Shown: positions 1-54,571 of the stretch, one piece after another | How the letters are laid out: each line of letters opens with the position of its first letter | Position numbering within the stretch: position 1 is the stretch's first letter | Translations under genes and position numbers: made by a program | Source of the DNA: Cristatella mucedo | Taxonomy: Eukaryota; Bryozoa; Phylactolaemata; Cristatellidae | Direction: 5' to 3' | Assembly (NCBI GenBank): GCA_009760855.2 | Contig: WPIO01000006.1 | Location: 9,650,001-9,714,000, forward strand | DNA length: 64,000 bases | Notes under the pieces: generated by a model | Database searches by the model: none | Told to the model about the DNA's origin: nothing | Seen by the model: only the letters and a program-made list of their open reading frames with translations

Positions 1-1375
1 CTAACGAAGAATTGCCTACTAAGCATCTGATGAAAAATACGACCTGTCCATAAGAAAACAAGGATAATCCAAACGCTCTCTCACAGAGGGCACGCAGCTC
101 AAAATTATTGTGTTGTAGTCAAGCTATATGACAAAAACAGTCTGCTGCTCCTCTCGGAGCACTCTGTTTGAAGCCTACTGATAAGGCATTTGAACTGCAC
201 GCCGCCGGTCACCTGGGGAATAAGCTATAAGCTAGAAATGTTTCGCTGCACGCTGCGAGCGGGTCACAAGCCCGTAAGGCTCTTCGGCGGCCATGTAAAA
301 GGATCAGCTGAAACACCTCCTCTTAGTTTTCTATCGCTAGCGGCGAGCCGAAGGCACTTTCAAAGCAATAAAGAAGCAGGTCCTTGACGGCACCTTTGAT
401 TGATCTTCTTTGGGCCTTTTTTTGGTTTCAGCCACGTAGTATAATCATGCAGAAAGAATAAAAGCTTTTCTAGATGCTCATTAAATTGCCATTCCGTATT
501 TTCGTAGATTGGCAGCTCAGAACCCTAAAATGTGCCGTTTGGAAGCCCCGTTCAGACCCACTCGTCAACAAAGAAATGCATGCTTACCATTTCGAGAGAC
601 GCGTTTGGTGGGCTCGGCGAGCCTCTTGGTAGCAGTCCAAATGTAACAATCCCGGCCTTCCTGGCGCCCCTAAAAAGAAGATAGCCACCTTTACAAAATC
701 CGACAGCCATTTCCGATTTCGAGTCTTAGCTGTCGTGCCGACGTCGTTGTTCGGCGAAAACCAATGTGGATCCGTCTTCTCGAGAAACTCATTCCGTTAC
801 TTAAGTTCGACTCCCGCTCCCTGGAATCTTGGTAGCCATCCAGGAGAGGCTAACGGCCTTCCAAGGGAGAAAAGGGTGCTCCCGACAAAGTCGGCGCTTG
901 AATGGACGCCGCTTCGGTTCGGGCTGATCGGCAGCTCAGCCCACCAGCCACGCCCCGGGGTAATTAACCTTCACGACCACTTAGTAAATGCCCTTGAACC
1001 TGGGTTCAGCCGTACTGGAGCGCCGAATGTACCCTTTCCTTGTGGCTTCTCTGCGACTCCCAATCATTAAGCGTCAGAAATGTAGCACGGCAGTGTGAAG
1101 CGTGATTTTCTGTCAGAAATATTTTTAATGTGAATCCACGTATGCGTCTCAGCTCGGCTTCTTTGCAGGTATCATTTTATTGCGTACGGTAGCTCCCACA
1201 GTGCCTCCATCGAAACTATGTAAGTGTATTAGGCAGAAAATCTCACAGCTGTGCTGGCCTAGCCAATACTCTTTGTAGCAAGTGTTTTTTTATCAGTTAC
1301 AATTACGGGAGGTTTTTCTGCATCGATTACTTTTAGAGGACAATGGCGGCGTCGAGTGGCTGCATTAGTCTTTCC
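1..1375. other. No recognised gene; unassigned sequence
   Basis: Several short open frames occur (for example 735-1070 +) but none resembles a known protein or has splice-site context. I see no clear repeat. Confidence 0.5.
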
Positions 1376-1379
1376 GCGA

Positions 1380-1576
1380 ATCCCGGCTTCAGCCGTAATG
1401 GCTCACTATGTAAGGCGGTTGCTTTTCACGACCTCGGCCCCGAGGTCGTGGGTTCGAATCCTGTGGTGGGCTATCCTGTATCGCCACTGCAAGTGGTGGT
1501 GATAGCCGCCAAGGCTCTTCTGTCGCTATACAAAAATAGGCTATTAAATCAATTAGTATTTATTTTATTTATTTAG

Positions 1577-1607
<31 letters not shown>

Positions 1608-1620
1608 CTCTCTCTCTTTG
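1380..1620 (+). mobile_element. SINE-2 copy followed by a (TC)n run
   Basis: A tRNA-like head (gctcactatgtaaggcggtt) is followed by a perfect B-box-like ggttcgaatcc at 1451-1461 and a body ending ctgtcgctatacaaaaa. Copies recur at 10395, 32590, 38035 (-) and 44605. A palindrome cacgacctcgg/ccgaggtcgtg sits just before the B box. A (TC)n microsatellite (about 1577-1620) follows. Confidence 0.75.
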
Positions 1621-1689
1621 CTGCCAGTGTACTTGTGTGCAGTTGACCTAATAACGACTTAAGTAGGACTTCCTGAATTTTTAAATTCA

Positions 1690-2285
1690 GTTCCACAATC
1701 TAGGACCCATAGACTCAAAGCTTCTGTCACCGAAATATTTTACAAGCAAAATAAAGGCTAACCAATCTATTATCTCGATAGTAATAGAGGCTATTAGTTG
1801 GTTGAAGCTGATGCTGCAGTTCAGCCTGGCAGGAAGCAGCTAAAACATCGCAGGTCTTGGGGTTCAGAGTTCAGCGCCTTGCACTGCGTCTGTCGATCAC
1901 TCGGGAGCCAGTTTAGTTCCCATAGCAAGGAAGTCATGTGAATGAATTTCTTTAATCGATGGACCAAACGGCCATGTTCATTATTAACTGTCGAGACTAA
2001 ATGGCTTGTTTTCAGTGATCCTGCCACTACGTAGTTATTTAAATATACGCGAGAAATAGCCAGAAAGCATGGAATCTTTAGTCCGTCACGGTGATAGTTA
2101 GTACCTAATCCTGGATAACGAAGGAACATGGGAGCTGGATGTGACGGAGGTCTTCTGAATAGAACTTGTAAGAGGTAGGCTTCTTCATACAAGACACCCC
2201 TATTACGAGCACTAGGTGATGCTTGCGCCACAACACATCCAGTTTTGAGTACAGAGTCACCTATTAGTTACAATTAGGTTCTCTA
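1690..2285 (-). mobile_element. LINE-B 3' fragment, decayed
   Basis: On the minus strand this matches the 3' coding region of other LINE-B copies: the segment around ctaggaccca(t/g)agactcaaagcttctgtcacc also appears at 21810-21860 and 54000-54040, and the stretch near 2200-2270 matches 22290-22345. The frame is broken and no product is expected. Confidence 0.65.
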
Positions 2286-2729
2286 TGAGAACTAGTTTTG
2301 TTTATCGTCAAAAGTTTTGACCGAATTCAGGACCAAAGGTTTACAAGAATGGTATTCAGTTTAACGATCGTTCAACCTGGTTCTGTGAATATCATCTCGT
2401 TATTTCCCCAACTTGAGCAGAGGATGTTTTTTTTCTACCTGCTTTATAGTGACTATTTGCGCCTCAGTAGGACTGAGGTGGCCAATCGGTATCGACTTAA
2501 GGGCTCCGAGAGTCAGACAAGCGACGGTCAACTGTTGAGAAAATGGTCAGCTACTGTACAAAGTCAATATTTTGTACAGTATTCTCCAGCAAAAAATTTG
2601 TTTGGCCTCATGCTATTTGGTTATACAAAGCTTTCTAATTTCTATGAAAACTAAAGAAACTGGTATATTGCTACCACTGCCTTTATGGGTAGCGATTATG
2701 ACAGATCGCCGCATCGGATCACCGAGTAA

Positions 2730-2835
2730 ATGAGTGATGACCGAGGTCGTGGGCTCGTGCTCCGTAGCATATTTAAAGTGCCGAATAGAGATTAAGTTTT
2801 CTTATGGTAATAGACTGATGAATTAAGTTGTTACA
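2730..2835 (+). mobile_element. SINE-1 fragment, decayed
   Basis: Contains gaccgaggtcgtgggctcgt, then agtgccgaatagagattaag, the tRNA-like B-box region and LINE-A-like tail typical of SINE-1. Confidence 0.55.
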
Positions 2836-3130
2836 TTATATTATCAACAGTTTTTGCTTTTCTGGGATTACGAAGGATGATCGTACGAGCTTTATGAGTC
2901 ACATGTTGGCTCATTCGAGCTGTGACGAGCCTCGGATAAAGAAGGAAAACCACAGTGCAGAGGAAAATCTAGCCACTCATACAGACGACTGATAGCAATC
3001 TACGGAGTTTAGGTAGAATGTTTTTGATTTATACACAAACCGATAAACTGGTATAGTCAATGTGCCTTTGTTACCTTATTCTTGATTGGTATTTTGATTC
3101 GAAGACTCAGTAGCTGTTCTTGCTTGCGAC

Positions 3131-3270
3131 TTATAATAATAATGATAATGCACTTGATAAAGCGTCCTCAGAGAACTCAATCTCTCTCTCTCTAGGCGCT
3201 TTACATTTGCTGCAAAGGAAAATACAATTGAATGGTGAGTAATATCATGCTTGGTAAACAAATATACTTG
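3131..3270 (-). mobile_element. LINE-A 3' tail
   Basis: An (AAT)n run is followed by gcacttgataaagcg, ctcagagaactcaatctc and ggcgctttacatttgctgca, the shared 3' end of LINE-A in reverse orientation. It contains a small (TC)n expansion. Confidence 0.75.
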
Positions 3271-3599
3271 GTGTAGTCATTCCAATTTAGTCTACTTAAG
3301 GCCATTCATCTTGTTTTACATCTTCAAAAGATGTTTTTAAATGACATGTACGCTTGGCATTTAAATGTTTTGCCTGTGTTTGTGTAGCTCCCAAGTGAAG
3401 CTCTCTTTTTCCCGCGCTTCGCTTACCTATGCATGTTTGAACAAGTGTTACCAACCGTGGGTCCTAGTAACCAGAAGCCGTGAGTCTTTCCTGCGCTTCT
3501 GCATGTTTGTCTGAGCACGATAATTGTGTGCTTTTTCATGTTTCCTTAAGCAGGACACCTTGCGCTCAATGGTATTAAGTTTTAAATCTCTTGCAGGGC

Positions 3600-3676
3600 T
3601 TTCTAAAGTGCCTGAGTAGAGATTTATTTGTCTTATGGTGCTGTGCAGATGACATTACCATTATTATTATTATTAC
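3600..3676 (+). mobile_element. SINE-1 / LINE-A-type tail
   Basis: aagtgcctgagtagagattt followed by cttatggtgctgtgcag and (ATT)n, a decayed copy of the SINE-1 tail. A second very degraded one is at 4014-4095. Confidence 0.5.
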
Positions 3677-4584
3677 GTATATTTCAAATTAAATAACTTC
3701 TAAAATGCTTCTTGTGCACAATGTCCTCCATTAATCAAATTTGAGCCTGCCGCTTTTATTAAAGGGGTTTTAAATATTTACCCAACCTTTATCCCCATGT
3801 CTAAGGCGCAGTACCTGAAAGCATCGAACTCACTACTCTACTCACTGACACTACGGTACCTCAGATCGTTTTGCATTAATTATTTGAAGCTATAAAATGT
3901 ACCTGGTCCGCACAAAATTTCCTCCGTTCATGTGAATTTTGAATTTTTCCTTTTGTTTTATGCGTGCTAAATCTGCACATGCTATCACTAATCAGTTGAC
4001 ATGCTTCTTTTTCAGCATGTTTGAAGTGCCTAGAAAAATATTTAGTTCTCCTAGGTGAGATATATATGCCTCATCATTATCATTATCACCTACATATCGA
4101 TTAGGTTTGTCTGAGCTTCTGTATAAATTTGACGTGGTGAAAAATAAAGTTCCTTCTATGATTAAATGGCGAGCCTGTTGCCAATAAATAAGATGAATGA
4201 GCAAGATAGAACTTGTACACTTTTACCAGACATGTCTATGTTTAGCTCCTTTGACAAAATCTTGCAAATGCCCAAATGATGCTCCGATTGTCTTAGGTAG
4301 CTTTTCGGTGCCAATAACGACGGCGGATTCTGGATGGTCATGGCCATTATACGTTTCATTTCGCTTTGGAGCTGTGCTGACAGGAATTTGCAACGGGTTG
4401 GATTTCGTCAGCCTTTGGAAGAGGGCAGTGCTTGACTGAGTCCAATATTGACCGACCTAGACTGTCACATTGGAGCTTGAGTTAACCGTGCTACGTCCGT
4501 GCAGGTTTGAGTAGTTATTGAAAGAATAAGACTGGGCGACAATAGCGATCCTAAAGTTGTATTCATTTTCTTTTTTACTTGAAG

Positions 4585-17515
<12,931 letters not shown>

Positions 17516-18285
17516 AATACAAAATTGGATCATTATGATGTCCTTATACAATAGCATTACACCTCTATGCAAGATGAAACGACTTCAAACATGCGGCATC
17601 ATTTGTCATGTACTGAGGTATAGTTGATTGCCTATAATTTATGACTGCATTCTCACCGCTATCTGTCACGTGCTCATCAAACCAGTGGCTACTAACTGTA
17701 GTTTGGCTTGTGGATGGTTACCTCACTTCATTCCATTTTTCTGGTTATAGGTACGCTCCAGTCCATTTAATAGCATCCTTGAGTTAGAGACTTCTTCCGC
17801 TGAGATTTTGACTACTTTCATATGTCAAGCCAAGGTACTTCTTCCATGCTCGCTGCTTCAAGTGTGGTATCATCAATAACTCAACAACAAAGCTAAGCTT
17901 CTAGAAGGAGCCGTAAACGGCAGGTGAATTCAGTAAGAGAGAGCATAAGGATGACGTATTCATGAGAAGACCCGGTTTCCTGTGGGGAAGATTTGGGTTC
18001 TGAAGTTATGGTGAGGCCAATATGGCGATTTCTAATCAGGTGCAGGAAACGAATATCAATAATAACAGCAGCAAATTTGTATAGCAACCAAAGATAGCTA
18101 AATCTCTTTCTAAAAAATGTACATAAACTAAAATGAAGCTTGTCAATTGGTTAGTGATAACATGTAATACCTCAGTATAAGCACCTAAATGACAATACCT
18201 ATAGATAGAGCAACTGCTGTAAGGAACATAATGAAACTGAGCTTCTTTTTTAATGCATCGAGTTAGTGATGTCCTAGTATCAGCC
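17516..18285. other. Downstream of gene A; 3' UTR / intergenic
   Basis: Likely starts with the gene A 3' UTR. I see no canonical AATAAA in this stretch, so the polyadenylation site is undetermined, and no recognisable repeat. Confidence 0.4.
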
Positions 18286-18289
18286 ACTA

Positions 18290-18770
18290 GTGACTTCGAG
18301 GCTTTGGGAGCATACGAGCTAATGGCATAGTCTCCAAAGGATTTGAGGTTGGTTAGAGGTTTAGCTAAATGGCTTGTGTCTGAAACTTAGGTTGGATTAT
18401 GCCTGGCCTGATTGTGGAATAATTGAGATAGGCAGACCTGAGCAAGAGAACATGACCTCAAGCATATGGACCTTAAGTGGGTCATGGAATGACAAAGTCG
18501 ATACACGGCTCGATAAGCTTGAGCCAGTTCGGAGCACTAAAAAGTGGCATAACATAGCGGCTGTTACGGTCGAGGCAAATAGTTCTCGCTGGGGTGTTTT
18601 GCATTATCTATAATTATCATTAAACATAGGCAGAAAGACCTTTGAATATTGTCACGGAAATCTAGACGGGATGTCACAAATACGTGGGATCAGTTTTGCT
18701 GCGTCATCCGTATATAAGTAAGTCCGAGTTTTAGCCATAGTTCTGCATGTTATGCTTTAAGCTTTGTTCC
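18290..18770 (-). mobile_element. LINE-A fragment, decayed
   Basis: The text gctttgggagcatacgagct and tctccaaaggatttgaggtt matches 47628-47670, and 18655-18760 (agacgggatgtcacaaatac, agtccgagttttagcca) matches 47980-48050. Both are in minus orientation with unrelated or diverged sequence between. Confidence 0.6.
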
Positions 18771-18929
18771 CCATTTCAGCGCAGGATTGATTCTTTAAGC
18801 AGCTGGCTGGCTACCACCGTGTGAGAAGTTTGAAGAAAGCTGCCCACTCACAGTGGCTCGTTCTTTAGGGCCCATACGGTCCTTATTCCCAGCACTTTTT
18901 GCTCGCAAGCAATGCATGAAGGTATTACT

Positions 18930-19030
18930 CACCATTTAATCGAGTTTCCCTTTGCAGCAAAAATAAAGCGCCCAGAAAGAGATTGAGTTCTCTGTGGGCG
19001 TTTTATCAAGTGTATGTTTTATCAGATGTC
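18930..19030 (+). mobile_element. LINE-A 3' tail
   Basis: Contains ttgcagcaaaaataaagcgc, agaaagagattgagttctct and gcgttttatcaagtgtat, the forward LINE-A 3' terminus. Confidence 0.7.
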
Positions 19031-21510
19031 ATTTTTGAAGTTGGCATTTGACCATTTAAAAGAGCATGGTCTCTCAAGGTATAATTAGTAGCACTGTATT
19101 GGTGTGCAAATTTTAGCTCTTGTTCACAGTGCCTCGGTAATGTTTGGCTCCCATTAGTTGTTTTTGTACTGCTCCTCAACATACGTCAGCAAGATCCGGC
19201 TGGCATTTTTTCCAGAATATCAATCACAACTAAGCCCACACAGCTTTTGTGATATTCAGCGGTCTATATTAGTGCAAGCGGAACGGCTTTGATGTTCATA
19301 TCTTACGAATGAACACTGAAAGAGGAGTCCGCAATATCGAGGTAGATGTTTCGCACTTCTAGTTGTTTCCTGTGCTCTTTTTTAGAAAGCACTTAGGATC
19401 CTCCGACCAACACGGGTACTGACCATTTCGCTTAGTTGTATTTCTGGACTAAATTTTTAATTCTTGAGACACTCGTGAAAGTGTTGCAGCCATTCCAGTA
19501 AAGATCACCTGCTACCATTTTGGCATTGCCACGAAACCCTTACGTCAGTGTGTCGGCCACTGATCATGTGTAGCCTGGCTCAAGAAGACGAAACTGGCTG
19601 GAATCGTGCACTTGAGTACGGTCTACCAGGCGGTCTCGATGGGAAGAGCACACTAATGAGTTGTCCAGTGACCCTGCTGTGGTTGTCGCTCTGTCTAGGC
19701 ACGCAGCCTTTCTCCCGCAGCTCGTCTTCTATTTCCATCTACTACTACTGCTGCACGCTTCACTCTCCGGGAGATGTCAGCGTAGTTCTTCTGTCGTACG
19801 ACCCCTGCACCGGCCTGTCCACCAGAGATTGGCCCGACTAGTTAATAGCCTCTAGTGAGCTGTGAACCCCTTAAGTAACAAAGATTACACGTTCTTAAAC
19901 TCAGGTGGCCGCAGATTAACATGCTACTGGAGCCGAGCCATTCTTCAAAGAAGCATTGCCTAAGCCCCTGGGGAAAGCAGCTGTTAAGCTAGCTTGGCCA
20001 CGGCTTTGATTTTGATTTTGATTTCGATGAGGAATAAGAAACGGATTGCACAGATTCACTAAGAGTGGCTATTTCAGATGTTTACAACTGCACAATATCT
20101 CCACAGATGCTAACTGCTACCACACGCAGAAAATTGCCAACATCAAAATCTCGGAGTTGGGATATTTTCGTAATGGTCAAGCTATTAAAGCTGCCTTGAT
20201 AATTTCAAAAATACCGCTATCTGCAATATTAGACAGTAAAGTAAATTGGCGAACTGTAAGCCTCGGGAATTTGTATTGTAACTCAGCCTCAGAGATTCGC
20301 ATTATGCTGCAGGGCTAGATTCAAGACGAGTTGTAAGCGATGCAGACCCAACACGTACTTTGTAAGGTAATTGGGTAAACCAACTAAGAAACGAACACAA
20401 CAAGAATCAGCACAAAAATCATTATCTTTTACTTGATATCTATTAATATAGAACAAGCTCCAATCTAAATTCGGGTGACTTCACTTCAAGAATCCTGTCT
20501 AGAACTGTTAATAGCCAGTATAGTTCTCTTTGGGGGCTATGCAAGTGACCTACTTTATTTTCTATCCAATTATAAGCCAGGTTTTCTAGTTCAGCGGTTC
20601 GTCTTTTTTTGCCCTTGATCTCACATTGAAATTAGGAACTATGTGATATATTTATAGAGATACATTTCAGTACAGCAAGTGTCAAATATGGGGAAGGAAG
20701 AATTCATTTTCCACGTGGCCGATATACTCATAGTTTATATTTGATGATACCTTGATAAAACTCTTCAAAACTATTAGCTTGCTTAAACTATGGCCGTAGC
20801 TTTCCTACAGCTTTAGCTATCTGCAGTACGACTTCCCTCTGCTGTCCCCCGCCCGCATTTCCGGGTGAGACCAGCTGAATTAGCTCGTCGGAAAGCTGCC
20901 AGATTTGTGTAGAGTGAGTTTTACATTTGCACTGCTGTGCTTTGTGTTCGCCGGTTTCGTTAATTGGCTGAGAATTAGATGTAGACTTTATATACGCAGC
21001 CAGTACATTTTATGGATGATTGCCGATCAAGATCCTGAATGGAAAGCTGAAAGAAAGAGCCGTGCTCGCGAGCACATAGCCTAGGTACAGTCCGGCAAGC
21101 TGCTGCAGTCCACTAACCCGCCATTGATTAGCCGTTGCCGATGAGAGCAGAGGCGGGACGAGCGGACGTATGAGACGGACAGCGGAGACAGGGCAACGTA
21201 GAAATGGCAGTTGCAGCGGTGAGAAGCAACGTGTCGGAGAGACTGAGAAAGAAGCAGAAGCCACATGAAGTTGTCCGTGATTTCTCACTGATGAGCTACT
21301 CCTTATTAAGAATGCCGATTGCTAAGCTCATCTAGTTTGTGTTCTTTCACCCCGATAGCGTAAGAAATACAGAAAAATGTTATGTCCTGTGGTGGCAGAG
21401 CTGATTCAAAGGACTATTACCGTAGCAGAAATTTTTCATGATCCTACAAATGGACGGTTACATTTTCAATGCTTTTGACGGCTCTATAACACTAGCGTTA
21501 TATCGTCGAT
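19031..21510. other. Intergenic, no recognised feature
   Basis: Short open frames only (for example 19548-19841 + and 21010-21288 -), without recognisable domains or splice context. Confidence 0.5.
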
Positions 21511-24500
21511 ATCAACTAGCCTAAAGTAATGTAATGTATCTCCGTCTGTAACTTCACAAAGCCGCAAAAACTGCGTGTGTTACGCAGGAGAGTTTTGTGT
21601 AGCCCACTCACAGCCTAAGTGACTTTCGGTGTGCATTCAGTAGCCAACAGAATTCATCTCACGTGGGAAGTATAGCAGAGTCAGGAGAGCAGTTGAGGTA
21701 GTGAGTAGCATGGACGTAGCAGCTCAGGACCGCTGGAAATGATGAGTCAAAGCCGGCAGCAGGAGAGCAGTTGCCGTTGCATAAGAATTGTGGAAGCGAG
21801 TTCAATTGTCTAGGACCTACAGAGCTAAAGCTTCTGTCACCACCGGTCTTTAAACTCAGGAACAGAACAGCTAATTTATCGTCCATACAGGACCTGATGG
21901 TACGAGGAGGTTGAAACTTGTGCAGCAGTTCCGCTTCGTATGGAGGAGCAAAGCCGTAGTGGCCTTTGTGGGTCAGCGTTTAAACTTTGCTCTGTATCCG
22001 TTGATCAACCCACAGCCGTTCTAGTTCTTTTAGCAAAAGAGACACTCGGTCAAACCTGGGATCTGGGATTTCCAAACTACCCTTGCAGCCATATTCACAG
22101 CCATTTTTAGCTGCCTCGCTCCTTTTTTTGGCAACCGACAAGGGACTTACATTAATCAATTAAATCTTTGCAAGCCATCGTGGGAGACACCTACTTATCT
22201 TAGATAGTGATCAAACGTGATGGTTATCAGTAGGAACAGTCTTCTGAATGAAGCTTTTAAAATGTAGGCTGCTGTCGAAAACGACACCTAAATTTTGAAC
22301 ACGAGGTGATGGTCGCACAACAGCATCACCAATTAGACGAGCAAAGCCTTTTAATCCAGGCTCACACTTAGGGTATCTTTACTAATCGGTTAGCTATTAG
22401 CAACAGTCCAGGTTTATCGCCATTTATTTTCAAGAAATTTTCCTACACTCAGAATGGAATTTTGGCCAGGCAAGCATTCAGTTTATCAGTTGCTAGAGCA
22501 GATTTCGACGGTTTGAGTGACAAATACAGATGAGTATTGTCAGCATAAAAGTGATATCCTATTCCATGAGCTTTGATCACTTTTCCCAGAGGTTGAGCAT
22601 AAATGGAGAACAGCAAGAGACCAAGGACGAACCTTGAGGGACTACACAGATGACCGGTCTCGTGGGTGAGACCTGACGACCACATACACACGGATTGATC
22701 TCGATCAGACAAATACGATTTAAACCACTCCAATGCCTCTTCTGCCAGACCAATGATTGTTCTCAATCGTTCAAGTAGGACATCGTGATCAGTGGTGCCG
22801 AAGGCAGCTAATAGATCTAGCAGAGCTAGGGCAGTGACATTCCCGTCATCGTTGCCGCGTAGAATGTCATCGTTAACAAGGAGGAGAGCAGTTTCAGTGG
22901 AGTACTGCCTCTTGAACCCGATTGACATATTTCTGACATTTCATTCTTTTCCGTATGTGCTACCAGCTTCTTTGCGAAAATATTTTCAAGAATCTGACCA
23001 AAATGAAGAAGGGAGACTGGGCGATAGTTTTCAAGGACCTCTGTGTCTAATCCAGGCTTTTTCAGTATCGGTCTGACGATCGCCAATTTACGAACTCGGA
23101 TACTACCCCTTTTTCCAAAAAAGGATTAAAATTCTCGGTAATGACAGGGGTTGGTCTGCCAGTGAACACCACAGACATGACGGTATAGGGTCTCGAGGAG
23201 ACCAGCTCTTTTTACTAGACCTTATTAATCGCACCCAGATACTTCGGAAAATCTTCTAAGGAAGGTCACAGGTTGCGATTCCACAATTGCTTCACTCGGC
23301 TGGGTCTTTATGAAGGCGCGAATGTGCACAATCAATTTTTTCAGTAAAGAAGGCTGAAAACCTTTCGGCTGAGCCGTAAATATATGGGGAGTCAGACCTC
23401 TCACCATTGGCCAGTAAATTGTTTACCGTCATGCACATCCGTTTAGGTTCCAACTGGCACAAATTCAGTTTCCGAGTGGAAAAAAAAGCCGTGGCTTTTT
23501 AAGCTTCCGGGTGTCAATGCGAAGAAAGTGTTTGAAATTGACTAGATCTGCATTCCTATTTCTTAAAACGACGTTTAAGCCTGCGCTTAACACGGAACAT
23601 CTTTTGAAGTACTTTTGCAAACTTAAAGTAACCTCCACGACTCAGTACACGGATAGAATGTACAGGAGCTTGTTAAGAGCACTATTCAGTGTCATTTTCA
23701 CTGCATCACTTAAGGTATCCAGGCTGTGAGTCAAATCTGGGTGCCGATCAAGAGGACCCGCATCTCACACAAAATTCAAAAACTTGTCCATGTCAATTCT
23801 TATTAAGTTACGTTGCTGGACAAGTTAGGCACTATCCTGTCCGTACAACGGAGCAAGAACAGTAAATTAGACCGAGCAATGATCCGGGAGGATCGGCGAG
23901 CACACTAAAAGATCAGTGGGGCAGACATCCTTAGCGATCACGAGATCTAGGATATGGCCACCGACGTGGGTGGCATGATTAACGTGTTGAACCAAACCAA
24001 AATTCTCCAGACAATCAAGAAATGAGCGCGGTCTTTGATAAGGACTTGATTGCATCTGATTCAAACGATGACCCGTGCGAAAAACTGCTTATCTTACAGC
24101 CAAACGATTCACGAACAACCATAGCAACCCTGCTGCCAACCTTTTGAGAACGCATGGACTGAAAGAATGAGCACCCGTATGGGAAGTCTTAGAAATACAG
24201 CTACTTGGAACAAGGTGTCATCCAAGTTTCGGTAAGCAGAAGTGCATCTTCTTGACAGCCTGATAAGCAACCCCTTGCTTTTTAGCAAGCAGGCATTTAT
24301 TAGGCGGAATTTAAGAAGCTGTCCAACAACTTTGCTACGCCGATTAAGTGACTTGCATTCAAGTCGGCGTGTAGCCAGCCTGGCAGACGCAGCCCCTTCG
24401 AATTTGAGTTGGACTTGAGTAACGGTCATCGGTCGAAGTTTTACATAAGGCTGAGACACGGCAGGTGAGCTACTACGGCAACGAGTGCTATTCAGAGCTT

Positions 24501-24830
24501 TGAACTTACGGGTCATGGGTTTGATAGCCGAGCTGTCGATAGGGCGAACGCAAGATGCAGGGAGGTTCACACCGACCCGCCGAAGAAGGCCCACCGGAAG
24601 ATATCGACTAATGGCGAAATTGCACCTTAGGCTAAGCAGGTCCGGTTTTGTGTAGCATATCCGAGGATAGCTCATAAATAGTCACAGCGAAGATAGCAGC
24701 AAGACTTCCCTGGGGTATCGCGGAGAGTCAGGTAAAGGTCCACACCACTCTTGGAGTCGCCCTCAGCTGCTCTCTAGCTCGGGGAGGAAATCGCAGATTG
24801 GCTTTCTTACATATCGACTAGCCTAAAGTA
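21511..24830 (-). mobile_element. Nearly full-length LINE-B with target-site duplication
   Basis: The 18-bp flanks at 21511-21528 and 24813-24830 (atc(a/g)actagcctaaagta) differ at one base and bracket about 3.28 kb. Reading the minus strand: an endonuclease-like region (24675-23867) with INACLLKSKGLLIRL and FGLVQHVNHATHVGGHILDL; a reverse transcriptase region (23086-22449) with LENYRPVSLL, LLDLLAAFGTTDHDVLLERL and YADN in place of the catalytic YADD; a C-terminal block (21886-21659) with GDRSFSSVGPRQLNSLPQFL; then a 3' tail ending next to the left repeat in cattacatt. Frames are interrupted several times, so it is dead. It is the only copy here that shows the complete LINE-B architecture. 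The 5' junction carries a 38-bp tandem duplication (24796-24850). Confidence 0.88.
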
Positions 24831-24850
24831 GCTGATTGGCTTTCTTACAT

Positions 24851-25959
24851 CCAGTATTATTACGTCCAAGCACACTTAAGCAATCCAGCAATTAAGATTA
24901 AAATATTTCGGCATTCTTAACTATAATGCCTTCCTAATATTCGTCGTATTAAAAGTTAAGCTCTCAACCATGACTGGAGCACATTGACCTTGCTCAACGC
25001 TAGCCCTTGATCTTATTACAATTGTGCAGAAACGGAGCCAATCAGTCGATCGTAATTCAATCTTACTCCAACTTCTTGAGAAAGAATATCTGGCTCAGAA
25101 AAATCGCACGTTCAGAAGTAATTGACAGGATTTGCACAGAAATGTTTCACATTTTAATAGCTAAAAAAGTTGCAGCGTAAAAACTATGTTTGGCTCGACT
25201 GCAATCAATCGCTGATGGTGAGCTAACAGTCCTCGTCCAGCTGCTGCGGCGGTGGCGCCCCCATCAGCCATCTGCCGAGGCTGAATTTGGGTGGCACTGA
25301 CTATGCCGAAAAGCGTCCTCAGATAACTTCGGCCACCAATGCTTACAACAGCAAAGGCCTGAGCAGGGGCTCCCGAGGCAGCACTGGTGCAGGCAGGTCA
25401 AGACTGCCTAACGAATGGGAGCTCGAACGAATGGCGCTGGGTGTGGAAAGCTGCATTTGACTACGACCAACACCGCACTGGTAAACCAATGCAGACAGCA
25501 GCCCCTGAATTCGGCAGAATTCTGAATGCCGCAGTGAAGATGATTTTGCCAGCATTGGCAGTGAGCAACGCGACACGCATCTCGCAGCTAGCATGCTTGC
25601 TGTCAAACCGACTATTGAGTTGCCTAAGAAGCACGAACGGCTGGAAGACGAGCGGGGCACAGTTCGGAAAACTCTGCGGGGAAACTGAGCAAAATTATCC
25701 AAACGCCGGCAAGTTCGTGGTCTACAGCCTATCCAGACACCTCAGTCAGCAAAAGGCTCTAAGTGATGCACGACGTCCCGGTGCGGGGTCGTTCGCCGAC
25801 ATATACAGTATACAAAAGTGAGCGTCCCAGAGAGCATCACATAGGTGAGGTGTAACTGATAATAGGCAAATTAGTTGCTGCCTGGTCACGGCGTTGGCAC
25901 CACGAAGTGAGCAAGGACCGAGCTCCGGCTGCTGTCCTGCAAGTGGTGGAGCGCGACTA
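24851..25959 (-). other. Gene B 3' UTR / intergenic
   Basis: Lies downstream of the gene B stop. A variant polyadenylation hexamer ATTAAA on the minus strand is at 25153-25158 and could end the transcript; no AATAAA is seen nearer. A 144-codon + strand open frame (25387-25821) has no recognised domain and is probably chance. Confidence 0.35.

Positions 25960-54571
<28,612 letters not shown>

Noticed and set aside
735-1070. A 111-codon open frame near the left edge
   Set aside because: No similarity to SLC17 N-terminal exons or other families; no splice signals that would join it to gene A.
1400-1480. A tRNA gene, suggested by a perfect B box
   Set aside because: The same sequence recurs at 10395, 32590, 38035 and 44605 with a shared non-tRNA body and tail, and the acceptor stem cannot be formed. 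It is a SINE.
2298-2654. A 118-codon frame considered as a missing gene A exon
   Set aside because: It does not show helix 1-6 motifs such as GYILG, GGWLA or PPLERS.
25387-25821. A 144-codon + strand protein gene
   Set aside because: No recognised domain, no splice or promoter context; it lies antisense to the likely 3' UTR of gene B.
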